From Nitrospirales bacterium (lineage in GTDB: Bacteria; Nitrospirota; Nitrospiria; Nitrospirales; UBA8639), in NCBI GenBank assembly GCA_031315865.1, contig JALDRJ010000002.1, positions 1,772,001-1,836,000 of the forward strand: a stretch of DNA of 64,000 nt, read 5' to 3'. The notes under the pieces were generated by a model. It ran no database searches. It worked only from the letters and a program-made list of their open reading frames with translations, and had not been told where the DNA came from. Made by a program: the position numbers and the translations under genes. Shown one piece after another: positions 23,384 to 31,159 of the stretch (its first letter is position 1; each line of letters opens with the position of its first letter).

Positions 23384-24931
23384 TTACGAGCGGGAGTCCG
23401 ACGAGGATGATTCCTCGAACCAATCGTCCTTGTGTCCGGTGGCGAACATCCATGTCAGAGCTAACGCGTATCGGGCAGCGCGCTCAAGAACAGCCGGTTG
23501 TATAGTGTCTCCTGTGTCCGAAGGCTGGTGAAAGTGTGCGTGTGTACCACTGCTCACGACTGTGACGGTTGGGACTCCGGCTTCGTAAAACGGGACGTGG
23601 TCTCCACCGGGAAAGTATCCATACAGCGAAACCCGTTCCGACAGGCCGGCTTGGTCTGCCGCTCGTGCCCCCATGGACTGGGGGATTCGCGTCAAGCCAA
23701 CGGTCAGTTTTCCATTTCCGGCGCCCACATGATCAATATTGATCATGGTAAAGATGTTGTGAAGCGGGTGTGTAGGATTCTGAACGTAGAGTTTCGATCC
23801 CAAGAGTCCTCGCTCTTCACCGTCGAACGCAGCAAATACGATCGTTCGTTTCAGGTCCGTTTTGTGTGCCTCCAAGAGACGCGCCAGTTCGAGTAAGAGC
23901 GCAGTACCTGAGGCATTGTCATCGGCTCCGGCAAACACCAGGCCTGCCTGTTTTCCGAAGTGATCCCTGTGAGCGCCGATCAGGATGATCTCTTTACGAA
24001 GAACAGGATCCTGTCCAGGGAGCGTCCCCAGGATATTGATCAACTTTCCTGAAGTCTTTTGGCTCTGCCATCGCCAATGCGCGACGATGCCCAGGTCTTG
24101 TACTGGGACAGGCTTGCCTTCATTCAATCGGGTCTGGATGTCGTTGAGAGAAAGTTCTTGCGAGGTAAATAAGGTGTCCCCCACGTTTCCGCTGATCCAG
24201 ATCCCAGGTAAGGGACGAGTATCAGGAGCGGCAGAATACATGGCAAGGGGAATGTTCGCCAGCCCGCGACGGGCTTCGTAGCGGTTCAACAACGGACCCG
24301 TCAGTGTAATAAATCCAGCAGCCCCGTGCTTTCTGGCCGTCTGTTCCTTTTCTTCATGCGTGACCCACCGTGAATAGCTTGTAGGTTTTCCGCGCAAGAA
24401 CAGCACGATGCGATTCCGGACATTCAGGCCCTGGTAGTCATTGATGCCGCGAGCTGGATCATCGATGCCGTACCCGACGAAGACGACAGGGGCCGTCACA
24501 TTCACGGATGGTGAATCAAGAACCGGTAAGAAGTCCGCTTTCAGTCTAAGGTTGACATCGTATGGCTGACGGCTCTGTCGGATCACCGTAAAGTTGGCCG
24601 TCACCTCGTCTGAAACAACCGTCGCAGAAAGGGGCCGCTGTTGAACCCAGGATCGTTCCATTCCTTCTTGAGCTTCTCCGGCTGGGAGTATTCCAAGATG
24701 CTCGAAACGCCGGATAACAAAATCGGCTGATTTCTGTCCGCCAACCGTTCCAGCCTGCCTTCCTTGGAAGTTTTCATGACTGAGTGTCTTGATGTCTTTT
24801 ACGATACGTTGAACATCGATGTCTTTGAGATGCTCAAACGACACGTCCGCGGCCTCAACATCACCAGATATGAAAGATATGAACCATGCCAGAACAAAGT
24901 TGAGAATGAACAAAGACCATCGCCGTCGCAT
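23384..24931 (-). CDS. Exported M28 family metallopeptidase
   Basis: A 515-residue zinc aminopeptidase-type protein with a signal peptide (LFILNFVLAWFISFISG, cleaved near VEAAD). A PA (protease-associated) insert lies in the middle (FVGYGIDDPARGINDYQGLN). The M28 catalytic part starts near residue 310 with the usual ligands: His in IGAHRDHFG, bridging Asp in AGADDNASGT, catalytic Glu in FDGEERGLLGS, Asp in INIDHVGAG and His in HAHFHQPSD. All expected residues are present, so it should remove N-terminal residues from peptides in the periplasm or outside. No strong ribosome binding site precedes the chosen ATG. It follows a 277-base gap after the paralog locus and is likely separate. Confidence 0.92.
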   Translation of the reverse strand: MRRRWSLFILNFVLAWFISFISGDVEAADVSFEHLKDIDVQRIVKDIKTLSHENFQGRQAGTVGGQKSADFVIRRFEHLGILPAGEAQEGMERSWVQQRPLSATVVSDEVTANFTVIRQSRQPYDVNLRLKADFLPVLDSPSVNVTAPVVFVGYGIDDPARGINDYQGLNVRNRIVLFLRGKPTSYSRWVTHEEKEQTARKHGAAGFITLTGPLLNRYEARRGLANIPLAMYSAAPDTRPLPGIWISGNVGDTLFTSQELSLNDIQTRLNEGKPVPVQDLGIVAHWRWQSQKTSGKLINILGTLPGQDPVLRKEIILIGAHRDHFGKQAGLVFAGADDNASGTALLLELARLLEAHKTDLKRTIVFAAFDGEERGLLGSKLYVQNPTHPLHNIFTMINIDHVGAGNGKLTVGLTRIPQSMGARAADQAGLSERVSLYGYFPGGDHVPFYEAGVPTVTVVSSGTHAHFHQPSDTGDTIQPAVLERAARYALALTWMFATGHKDDWFEESSSSDSRS

Positions 24932-25022
24932 AGGGAATTTATACCTGAGATATCCGTCGTGTGAAAGGTAGAGGAAATCAGAGGGCTTGATACCCTTGGA
25001 TGCAAGTTATATGTTTAGCCAT

Positions 25023-25382
25023 ATGGTTAACTATGTGGCAGGACAGCTTGAGCTAACCTTTTCCGCGTTGTCTGATTCGACGAGGCGAGCCATCGTTGAG
25101 CGATTGACGACTGGTAAGACCACGGTAAAAGAGTTGGCTCGGCCTTTTCAAATTTCCCTTCCGGCAATTTCCAAGCATCTCAAAATTCTTGAACATGCTG
25201 GCTTGCTAACAAGAACCATCGAAGAGCGCACCCATCACTGCGAATTGAATGTCGCGCCCCTCAAAGCCTTCAATGAGTGGTTGGTGTGGCATCAACAGTT
25301 CTGGGAACAGCGTCTAGATACGCTTGAACGGTATCTCCAAACATCCGATCAACCATCTTCAATAAAGGAGTTACCATCATGA
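25023..25382 (+). CDS. ArsR family transcriptional regulator
   Basis: A 119-residue winged-helix repressor. The start at 25023 (MVNYVAGQLELTFSALSDST) matches the usual opening of the ArsR type paired with SRPBCC proteins; in-frame ATGs at 24987 and 25011 add non-conserved residues. The recognition region is VKELARPFQISLPAISKHLK and the wing is ILEHAGLLTRTIEERTHHCE. No metal-binding CxC pair is seen. Its TGA overlaps the ATG of the next reading frame (ATGA), the normal arrangement for an ArsR-SRPBCC pair, but that partner is decayed here, so the regulator may no longer have its original target. Confidence 0.9.
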   Translation: MVNYVAGQLELTFSALSDSTRRAIVERLTTGKTTVKELARPFQISLPAISKHLKILEHAGLLTRTIEERTHHCELNVAPLKAFNEWLVWHQQFWEQRLDTLERYLQTSDQPSSIKELPS

Positions 25383-25622
25383 GTGCGATGACTGTCACTA
25401 TGTCAACTATCCTTACAGGTCGGTGCGATTTGAGAACAAATTTTTCACACGTGAACTGGACCTGAAGCTTTGAAAAAGTGGTTTGGGTCTTCAGACGACT
25501 TCAACACGTCTATCACCAAAAACGATGTGCGTGTTGGAGGTCGATTTCAGGCATGTTGGTTATGTAAGCCCAGAGTGATCAACCGACTTCTGTCCTTTAT
25601 GAAGGTATTAAACCCAAGATAA
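25379..25622 (+). pseudogene. Decayed SRPBCC/AHSA1 gene
   Basis: The frame opens at the ATG overlapping the arsR stop with MSAMTVTMSTIL, then is lost. A second frame from about 25423 reads RFENKFFTRELDLKL, hits an in-frame TGA, then KKWFGSSDDFNTSITKNDVR and VGGRFQ. These match the AHSA1 pattern (W/LKKWFGP..., ITKNDVRVGGRF). The C-terminal two thirds of the domain are missing. The tail before 25622 has no recognisable similarity. A frameshift, a stop and a deletion make this clearly non-functional. Confidence 0.8.
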
Positions 25623-25656
25623 AACCAGTTATGAAAACCAAGAAGGATAAAGCCGT

Positions 25657-27477
25657 ATGAGCACATTTGATAGTACGAAGACCCCGTTGCCGGACATTAT
25701 TCGGGAAATTACAGACGGGGATTTGCAGTTGCCAGATTTTCAGCGAGGCTGGGTTTGGGATGACCATCATGTACGATCGCTACTTGTTAGCATTGCGCGT
25801 TCTTTTCCTGTTGGTGCGGTCATGCTTTTGGAGACAGGAGGTGATGTGCGGTTCCAGGTTCGCCCTGTAGAGAATGTTGGTTTTGCTGTAAAGAATCCAG
25901 AACCTGAACGCTTAATCCTTGATGGGCAGCAGCGTCTCACCTCCCTCACGCAGGTCCTGGCTTTGGATAAACCAGTAAAGACCTTTGATGAGAAGGGTAA
26001 GCCCATTGAGCGCTACTATTATATTAGCATTAATGAGGCGCTTGTTGATGACCTTCTTGATAATGCCTTTATTGCGCTGGAAAAAGACAAAAAACTCAAA
26101 ACCAATTTTGGACGCGATGTGGTCCTTGATTTATCGACTAGGCAAAAAGAATGCGAAGAGTTTTATTTTCCCTGCAACCAAATTCTGAATTCGGATTCCT
26201 GGGAAGAGAGTCTACAGGAATTCGCGCCGGAGAAGTTTAGTGACTATATGGGGTTTCGCAAGAAAACCTTAAATGCTTTTCGCAGTTATCAGCTTCCCGT
26301 CATCGCCCTTGGAAAAACCACCAGCAAAGAGGCCGTATGCCTTGTGTTCGAAAAGGTGAATACGGGCGGTGTTCCGTTATCGATTTTCGAATTGGTAACC
26401 GCGAGTTTTGCTGCCGATAATTTCAATTTACGTGATGACTGGTTCGGCAGTACCCGGAGAAAGGTTCAAGGCCGCTCGAAGCGTATCAAGATCGAACCTA
26501 TCTTGGATTCAATCGAGCCAACGGACTTTCTTCAGGCCATAAGCCTTCTTCGCACCTACGAGAAGCGAAAAGCCGATATTGAAGCGGGGAAAACCGGCAA
26601 GGCAGTGTCAGCCGTTAGCGCCAAGCGTGTAGCCGTGCTCGCGCTCGCCCTTGATGACTATCGGCAGTGGGCCGATGAGGTTGAAAAAGGCTTTATGCTT
26701 GCAGCAAAATTTTTACGCAAAGAGTGTTTTTTCACTTCGCGCGATCTGCCGTACCGAACGCAGATCGTTCCGCTTGCCGCCGTGTTGACGGTTTTGCGTG
26801 AGCGTTGGCTGGAGCCGCGCATCTACGAGAAACTCTGCCGTTGGTTCTGGTGCGGGGTTTTGGGTGAATTATACGGCGGTGCAGTCGAAACGCGCATCGC
26901 CAATGATTTAGAAGAGCTTCTCGCGTGGATCGAGGGTGATGCCGAGGAGCCCCGGACGATTTACGAAGCGTCATTTCAACCCAGTCGGCTTTATACGCTT
27001 CGTTCCCGTCTCAGTGCAGCCTATAAGGGTCTGAATACGCTTGTCCTGCGTAAAGGGGCGCAGGATTTCTTCTGGAAGGCGACAGTTCAAGAACTTGACC
27101 ATGAGGAAGTTGCCCTCGACATCCATCATATTTTTCCAAAGGCATGGTGTGAGTCGCGCGGAATCAAACCCGCCGTCTTCAATGCGATTATCAACAAAAC
27201 TCCGATTTCCTATAAGGCGAACAGGATGATTGGCGGTAAACCGCCATCATCTTATCTGTCTTCGATTCAGACGCATAAGCAGGTAAGGCTTTCAGATGAG
27301 GCGATGGATGGGATTCTTGAATCCCATTTCATAATGCCCTCTGCCCTCAGACAAGATGATTTTGAGGCATTTTTCGAGACTCGTAAAAAAAATCTGCTCC
27401 ACATTGTCGAGCAGGCTATGGGCAAGGAGGCCGAGCCCGGAATCCAGGAAGAAGTCTGGGATGATACTGATATGTAG
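25657..27477 (+). CDS. GmrSD-type DUF262/HNH protein (putative type IV restriction enzyme)
   Basis: A 606-residue single-chain protein. The N-terminal DUF262 (ParB/Srx-like) domain shows LQLPDFQRGWVWDDHHVRSL near residue 23 and the nucleotide-site motif LILDGQQRLTSLTQVL near 85. The C-terminal DUF1524-type His-Me nuclease has LDIHHIFPKAWCE near 486 and a following NKTPISYKANRMIGG. This is the GmrS-GmrD fusion layout, where enzymes cut glucosylated or otherwise modified phage DNA using NTP hydrolysis, so an anti-phage role is likely. AAGGA precedes the ATG at 25657. It sits alone, next to the decayed ArsR partner gene. DUF262 proteins are diverse, so the DNA modification recognised is unknown. 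Confidence 0.88.
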   Translation: MSTFDSTKTPLPDIIREITDGDLQLPDFQRGWVWDDHHVRSLLVSIARSFPVGAVMLLETGGDVRFQVRPVENVGFAVKNPEPERLILDGQQRLTSLTQVLALDKPVKTFDEKGKPIERYYYISINEALVDDLLDNAFIALEKDKKLKTNFGRDVVLDLSTRQKECEEFYFPCNQILNSDSWEESLQEFAPEKFSDYMGFRKKTLNAFRSYQLPVIALGKTTSKEAVCLVFEKVNTGGVPLSIFELVTASFAADNFNLRDDWFGSTRRKVQGRSKRIKIEPILDSIEPTDFLQAISLLRTYEKRKADIEAGKTGKAVSAVSAKRVAVLALALDDYRQWADEVEKGFMLAAKFLRKECFFTSRDLPYRTQIVPLAAVLTVLRERWLEPRIYEKLCRWFWCGVLGELYGGAVETRIANDLEELLAWIEGDAEEPRTIYEASFQPSRLYTLRSRLSAAYKGLNTLVLRKGAQDFFWKATVQELDHEEVALDIHHIFPKAWCESRGIKPAVFNAIINKTPISYKANRMIGGKPPSSYLSSIQTHKQVRLSDEAMDGILESHFIMPSALRQDDFEAFFETRKKNLLHIVEQAMGKEAEPGIQEEVWDDTDM

Positions 27478-27740
27478 CTAATTTTGCGGGAAGCGAGTGG
27501 ATAATGAGTGACGTTGATAAGTCAATGCAGCTCCCAGGAGTGTTGTGCTCGTGCTCATAACGTTGCTCGCGTTTTGCCGGTCAGCGAGATTGCGGATTGA
27601 GACAGGCTCAAATGAACGGCCAGGTCCGTCGAGGACAGTCTCAGTTTGGTGCCATCTCCAACATAAATCACTGCCTTGGCCGTGGAGAGAGCGTTGGTGT
27701 GAACTTTTTTGGTCAGACAGGCTCAGTATTTCCTTTTTCG

Positions 27741-28052
27741 TTATCGAATCCAATCGCCTGGGCTAAATAGCATGCCGCGTTCGGAGAGGCTCGGCCGGCG
27801 TTGAGGCCTGTGGCAGTTGTCTGTGATATGGCCCTGAGGGTGGGGATTGCCTTCATAGCCCCAGATTCCATTCCACATATTGAGCCAATAGCGTCCATTG
27901 GGGATCGGACCGCACCGGATCCGTTCCAGGTTCTGTATTTCAGGGATTGAAAGCCGGTGACCATTTACGACGACGTATCGTTCGGCGTAGGCGACTCCCA
28001 GGCAGGTAAACAAAAGAAAAAAGACTATGATGGGTAGCAATGTTCGGCTCAT
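27741..28052 (-). CDS. Small exported hypothetical protein
   Basis: A 103-residue protein with a signal peptide (LLPIIVFFLLFTCLGVAYA) and a GGAGGG site before the ATG at 28052. The mature part has a conserved-looking core, VVNGHRLSIPEIQNLERIRC followed by GPIPNGRYWLNMWNGIWGYE, with two Cys that could form a disulfide, and a Trp/Tyr-rich motif. I do not recognise a named family. The 263 bases after its stop up to the GmrSD-like gene contain no called gene; a start-less minus-strand open stretch there (AVIYVGDGTKLRLSS) may be a remnant. Confidence 0.75.
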   Translation of the reverse strand: MSRTLLPIIVFFLLFTCLGVAYAERYVVVNGHRLSIPEIQNLERIRCGPIPNGRYWLNMWNGIWGYEGNPHPQGHITDNCHRPQRRPSLSERGMLFSPGDWIR

Positions 28053-28116
28053 GGTCTGCCCTCCTTGTTTATAGTTCGTCAGTCGGGGGAGGGCTGGAGG
28101 AGGTTCAAATCGTTTT

Positions 28117-28767
28117 CTACTGGCGGGCAGATTCGACTGACACTTGGGTCAGGATTCGTTCGAAGTGATCTTCGAGTCCATTTCTCAGGGTCCATTCATA
28201 CAGCACATTCGGGGTCCACGCTGCTAGCCATCCTTGGGGCTGCAAGAGAAGCGTCATGGTGGCGAGGGTGATGTTCTTTCCTTTTCCTTGAGTAAATTCC
28301 CATCGGAGATGGTACTGTTCATAGTCCCCTTCAAGGAGCTGGAGCTCAAAGGTCTGAGGAGGGTGCTCAACAGCCTTGACCCGCAAGTGTGTCGACCAGG
28401 GAACGAGGGCGTGCGGGATCGTCATGTCTGCGATGACCGTACAATCTTCCAAGCATTCAAAAAGTTGAATCTGAAAGCCTTGAGGAAATAGGGCGTTCCA
28501 ATGTTCATAATCTGTCAGAATCTTAAAGGCATGTTGTGGATCGGTGAGCAGTGTAAGGCGTCCGTGTATCCGTGCCGCCCCATGGTCTAATACCTCGATC
28601 TGCAGCGTGTAAGGTTCCTCGCCGGCGAAGGCGGGAGCGGAAGAAACCAGGAACAGACCTAGAAAAATGATGCATAGACAAGCGAACGTTGTCCGGACGT
28701 GCTTTATCAGGGAAAAGACCGGTCCATTGTTCAAGATCATTGAGCAGACTCGTACCCGAAGGGCCAT
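28117..28767 (-). CDS. Exported SRPBCC/START-like protein
   Basis: Up to 216 residues, with a signal peptide (ACLCIIFLGLFLVSSAPAFA, cleaved before GEEP) and an SRPBCC helix-grip fold. The domain opening is VLDHGAARIHGRLTLLTDPQ, then HAFKILTDYEHWNALFPQG, the YDxxxWxxLFP pattern of polyketide-cyclase/START proteins. The fold forms a hydrophobic pocket, so lipid or small-molecule binding outside the inner membrane is plausible. Starts at 28767 or 28740 are both possible; neither has a strong site, and the latter gives a more normal signal peptide. It precedes the 103-residue exported protein by 64 bases in the same direction. Confidence 0.78.
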   Translation of the reverse strand: MALRVRVCSMILNNGPVFSLIKHVRTTFACLCIIFLGLFLVSSAPAFAGEEPYTLQIEVLDHGAARIHGRLTLLTDPQHAFKILTDYEHWNALFPQGFQIQLFECLEDCTVIADMTIPHALVPWSTHLRVKAVEHPPQTFELQLLEGDYEQYHLRWEFTQGKGKNITLATMTLLLQPQGWLAAWTPNVLYEWTLRNGLEDHFERILTQVSVESARQ

Positions 28768-28946
28768 GGAAATACTCTAGCCTTGCCAAGAGCGAATTAC
28801 CATCATTAATATCTCTCAGTCTTCTTTCTGTCGCGGGCCATTCGAGGGAATGTGGCCCTGAAAAGTACTCAGAGACCATGCGAGGATACGACGTTTACCC
28901 AGTCTCGTTGTCGAAAGCTGATGGCCAGTAACACCGGAGGCATACC

Positions 28947-29354
28947 ATGAAGCGAGTTATCAGACTTATGGGGTTTTGTTTCTGTATGCTTGGTCTGTAT
29001 GGAAATCCAATGCTGTTTGCCGAGGACAAGCAACAGAGTATCTCCACGAAAAATTCTACTCCTAAAGAGGAAAAATCATCTCCGCAATCCAAGAAACAAT
29101 CGCACAAAAGCCTGATTCCTTTCGCGCATTTTGAGGAAGCGCTCAAAAAATCAGAACGCTGGAAGGCCATGTCTCCCGAAGAGCAGAGCGAGGCGCTCGA
29201 AAAGATTAAACAGGCCCGGCAACAATTTCGAAAGCATGAAATTGAACGTCAGAAACAATACCTGCCTTTACTGAAGCAACGGCCATCCAAAGGAAGGTTG
29301 GCGATTCCAGAGTATGATGCACTACCTGATGAAACAGAGAAACCTGTTCAATAG
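28947..29354 (+). CDS. Small exported protein, DUF3106-like
   Basis: A 135-residue exported protein with a signal peptide (RLMGFCFCMLGLYGNPMLFA). A low-complexity Ser/Lys/Gln linker follows (about residues 27-55), then a helical part, EALKKSERWKAMSPEEQSEA, and an Arg/Lys/Gln-rich helix (KIKQARQQFRKHEIERQKQY). The WxxMSPEEQ element recalls DUF3106-type proteins, which have WxxLspeqr repeats; this is a weak match with one repeat only. An AGTAACACCGGAGG site precedes the ATG. It is divergent from the SRPBCC gene, and the ROK gene follows. Confidence 0.7.
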   Translation: MKRVIRLMGFCFCMLGLYGNPMLFAEDKQQSISTKNSTPKEEKSSPQSKKQSHKSLIPFAHFEEALKKSERWKAMSPEEQSEALEKIKQARQQFRKHEIERQKQYLPLLKQRPSKGRLAIPEYDALPDETEKPVQ

Positions 29355-29439
29355 GGTGAACTTCTAGACGGTTTTCCTCCGTACAGGACGAAAAGGTTTT
29401 CATCCACCACTTACCAATTTCCAGCGTTGCAGGGTCGGA

Positions 29440-30357
29440 ATGCGTATCGGCATTGATCTTGGCGGAACGAAAATCGAGGCCATTCTCCTGGCTGAGAATG
29501 GAACGGAATTAACTCGTCGGCGAGTACCGACGCCTCAAGGGCAGTATCGTGAGACGTTAGAGACGGTCAGTCAATTGGTCCGGGAGATCGAACGGGAATT
29601 TTGTGAAGAAGCTCTCGTCGGTATCGGAATTCCCGGGACGATTTCTCCTGCGACCGGCTTGGTGAAAAATGCGAATTCCATTTGTTTGATCGGTCATCGG
29701 TTGCAAGAGGACTTGGAGGGGCTTCTCCGTCGTCCTGTGCGGATCGCCAATGATGCGGATTGTTTTACGGCGTCTGAGGCGACCGACGGCGCTGCCGCCG
29801 GAGTGCATCTGGTGTTTGGGGTCATCCTGGGAACCGGAGTAGGCGGCGGCGTGTGTTGGCAAGGGCAGGTGTTACGTGGACCGAACGCCATTACGGGTGA
29901 GTGGGGACACAATCCGCTTCCCTGGCCGGAAGACGATGAACGTCCTGGAACGCCATGCTATTGCGGCAGAAGCGGGTGTTTGGAAACGTTCCTGTCCGGT
30001 TCAGGTTTGCAGCGAGCCTATAAGCAGCTGACAGAAGAAGATGCGTCTCCACAAGACATTTATCATCGTTCACGGCAGGGCGATGTTCGAAGCGAACAGG
30101 CTCTTCGTCTGTACGGGAGCCGCCTGGCTCGCGGTTTGGCCTCGGTCATTAATCTGCTCGATCCCGACGTCATCGTTCTGGGAGGCGGGTTGTCCAATGT
30201 GAAGCGATGGTATGAGGAAGTCCCGAAGATTTGGGGGAAATGGATATTTTCCGATCGTGTTGAGACAAAGTTAGTTCCCGCCAAACATGGAGATTCTTCC
30301 GGTGTTCGAGGAGCGGCCTGGCTCTGGCCTGCGTCATCGTTCAAGGAAATTCGATGA
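29440..30357 (+). CDS. ROK family sugar kinase
   Basis: A 305-residue ROK kinase of the fructokinase/N-acetylglucosamine-kinase type. It has the N-terminal phosphate loop MRIGIDLGGTKIEAILL, the catalytic Asp in IANDADCFTASEA, the ROK signature from GVILGTGVGGGV to GEWGHNPLP, and the zinc motif GTPCYCGRSGCLE. The C-terminal ATP-site motif is DVIVLGGGLSNVKRW. No HTH domain is present, so it is an enzyme, not a ROK repressor. It phosphorylates a hexose or amino sugar with ATP in the cytoplasm; the substrate cannot be read from the sequence. It converges on ydbL. Confidence 0.92.
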   Translation: MRIGIDLGGTKIEAILLAENGTELTRRRVPTPQGQYRETLETVSQLVREIEREFCEEALVGIGIPGTISPATGLVKNANSICLIGHRLQEDLEGLLRRPVRIANDADCFTASEATDGAAAGVHLVFGVILGTGVGGGVCWQGQVLRGPNAITGEWGHNPLPWPEDDERPGTPCYCGRSGCLETFLSGSGLQRAYKQLTEEDASPQDIYHRSRQGDVRSEQALRLYGSRLARGLASVINLLDPDVIVLGGGLSNVKRWYEEVPKIWGKWIFSDRVETKLVPAKHGDSSGVRGAAWLWPASSFKEIR

Positions 30358-30373
30358 TTGACTCGTCGCCACC

Positions 30374-30730
30374 CTACTTTTTCTGCCAGGTCCCATCGGG
30401 CCGTTGAATGTAATGTCCCGCTTGGGTTTTTGATATAGCCGTCTTCGCGGCTAAGGCCTCGACGGCGTTGAGGCTCGTCTTATTGCGCTTGGCGATTTCC
30501 TCGTACTTGACCTTTCTCTTCTGATTGACTTCATTCATTAAAGCTTTTACATCGGCTGGAGCCGAAGGCGTGACCAGCCCCAGGTATCCGCTAGATGTTT
30601 CCCCGAGATAGCCTTGCGCTTTGGCGTCTTCGAGCGTCGCGGCAAATCCTTGACTGCTGATGCAGACCCCAATGATCATGGCGGCCATGATGAGAGCTGT
30701 ATAAAAAGAAGATGGTGATGGGGATTTCAT
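30374..30730 (-). CDS. ydbL: YdbL family protein (DUF1318)
   Basis: A 118-residue exported protein with a signal peptide (IMAAMIIGVCISSQGFAA) and the DUF1318 core: LEDAKAQGYLGETSSGYLGL, then ALMNEVNQKRKVKYEEIAKR and a C-terminal AGHYIQRPDGTWQKK. GGAGAAGAATC precedes the ATG. It follows ynbE by 18 bases and belongs to the ydbH-ynbE-ydbL set. In enterobacteria YdbL is a periplasmic accessory to the YdbH-YnbE bridge that helps move phospholipid to the outer membrane. Order and domains match, so the same role is likely. Confidence 0.9.
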   Translation of the reverse strand: MKSPSPSSFYTALIMAAMIIGVCISSQGFAATLEDAKAQGYLGETSSGYLGLVTPSAPADVKALMNEVNQKRKVKYEEIAKRNKTSLNAVEALAAKTAISKTQAGHYIQRPDGTWQKK

Positions 30731-30748
30731 GATTCTTCTCCATTCTGA

Positions 30749-30967
30749 TTAGAATAAATCGCTATCTTTGGACAGGACTTGATCAAGTTCTTTTTCGACT
30801 TTGACGCGTACTTCATGGTCGATCTTGACATTCAGGTTAATAGTGATGGGTTTCTCGGGCGCGGCAACTTCAACTCGAGCAGTCGGCGTGCAACTCGTAA
30901 AGGCTAAGAGTAACGCGGTCAGAGACATGATGATAGGCGAAATGAAACACGTACGGCGTCTGTTCAT
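30749..30967 (-). CDS. ynbE: YnbE-like lipoprotein
   Basis: A 72-residue lipoprotein (LLLAFTSC, Cys26) with the short YnbE core VEVAAPEKPITINLNVKIDH and a C-terminal helix (EVRVKVEKELDQVL). In Escherichia coli YnbE stacks as beta strands on the C-terminus of YdbH to complete an intermembrane bridge at the outer membrane. Its position between ydbH and ydbL supports this. The 175-base gap from ydbH is longer than usual and contains copy B of the 73-bp repeat, so ynbE-ydbL may have a separate promoter. Confidence 0.88.
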   Translation of the reverse strand: MNRRRTCFISPIIMSLTALLLAFTSCTPTARVEVAAPEKPITINLNVKIDHEVRVKVEKELDQVLSKDSDLF

Positions 30968-31086
30968 AGTATGTTGCCCTTCGTGAAAGAGGTTGAGTCT
31001 CTCGAGTGACGATGACGGCTTGTGACTGTTGGTCGCCTGTTCATGGGCAAATGAGTGAATGGCATGTTATAGCCATTTCAAATAAT

Positions 31087-31159
31087 TTCCGTATGGTTCA
31101 ACGTCGTACCGCGCGGGGTTTGTCGTCTGTATTGATTGGAATTTATTTGGATTCGCTAT
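31087..31159 (-). repeat. 73-bp dispersed repeat, copy B
   Basis: Read on the minus strand, this matches 4057-4129 with about 7 substitutions. It starts within the last codons of ydbH (stop at 31143) and continues into the gap before ynbE, so it supplies the final residues of YdbH. An insertion of the element at the gene end, with read-through to a stop inside it, would explain this. Confidence 0.85.

Noticed and set aside
27478-27753. A 91-residue minus-strand ORF after the GmrSD-like gene
   Set aside because: No site, low-complexity content, and its start lies inside the small exported gene. Another frame there (AVIYVGDGTKLRLSS) looks more coding but has no start.
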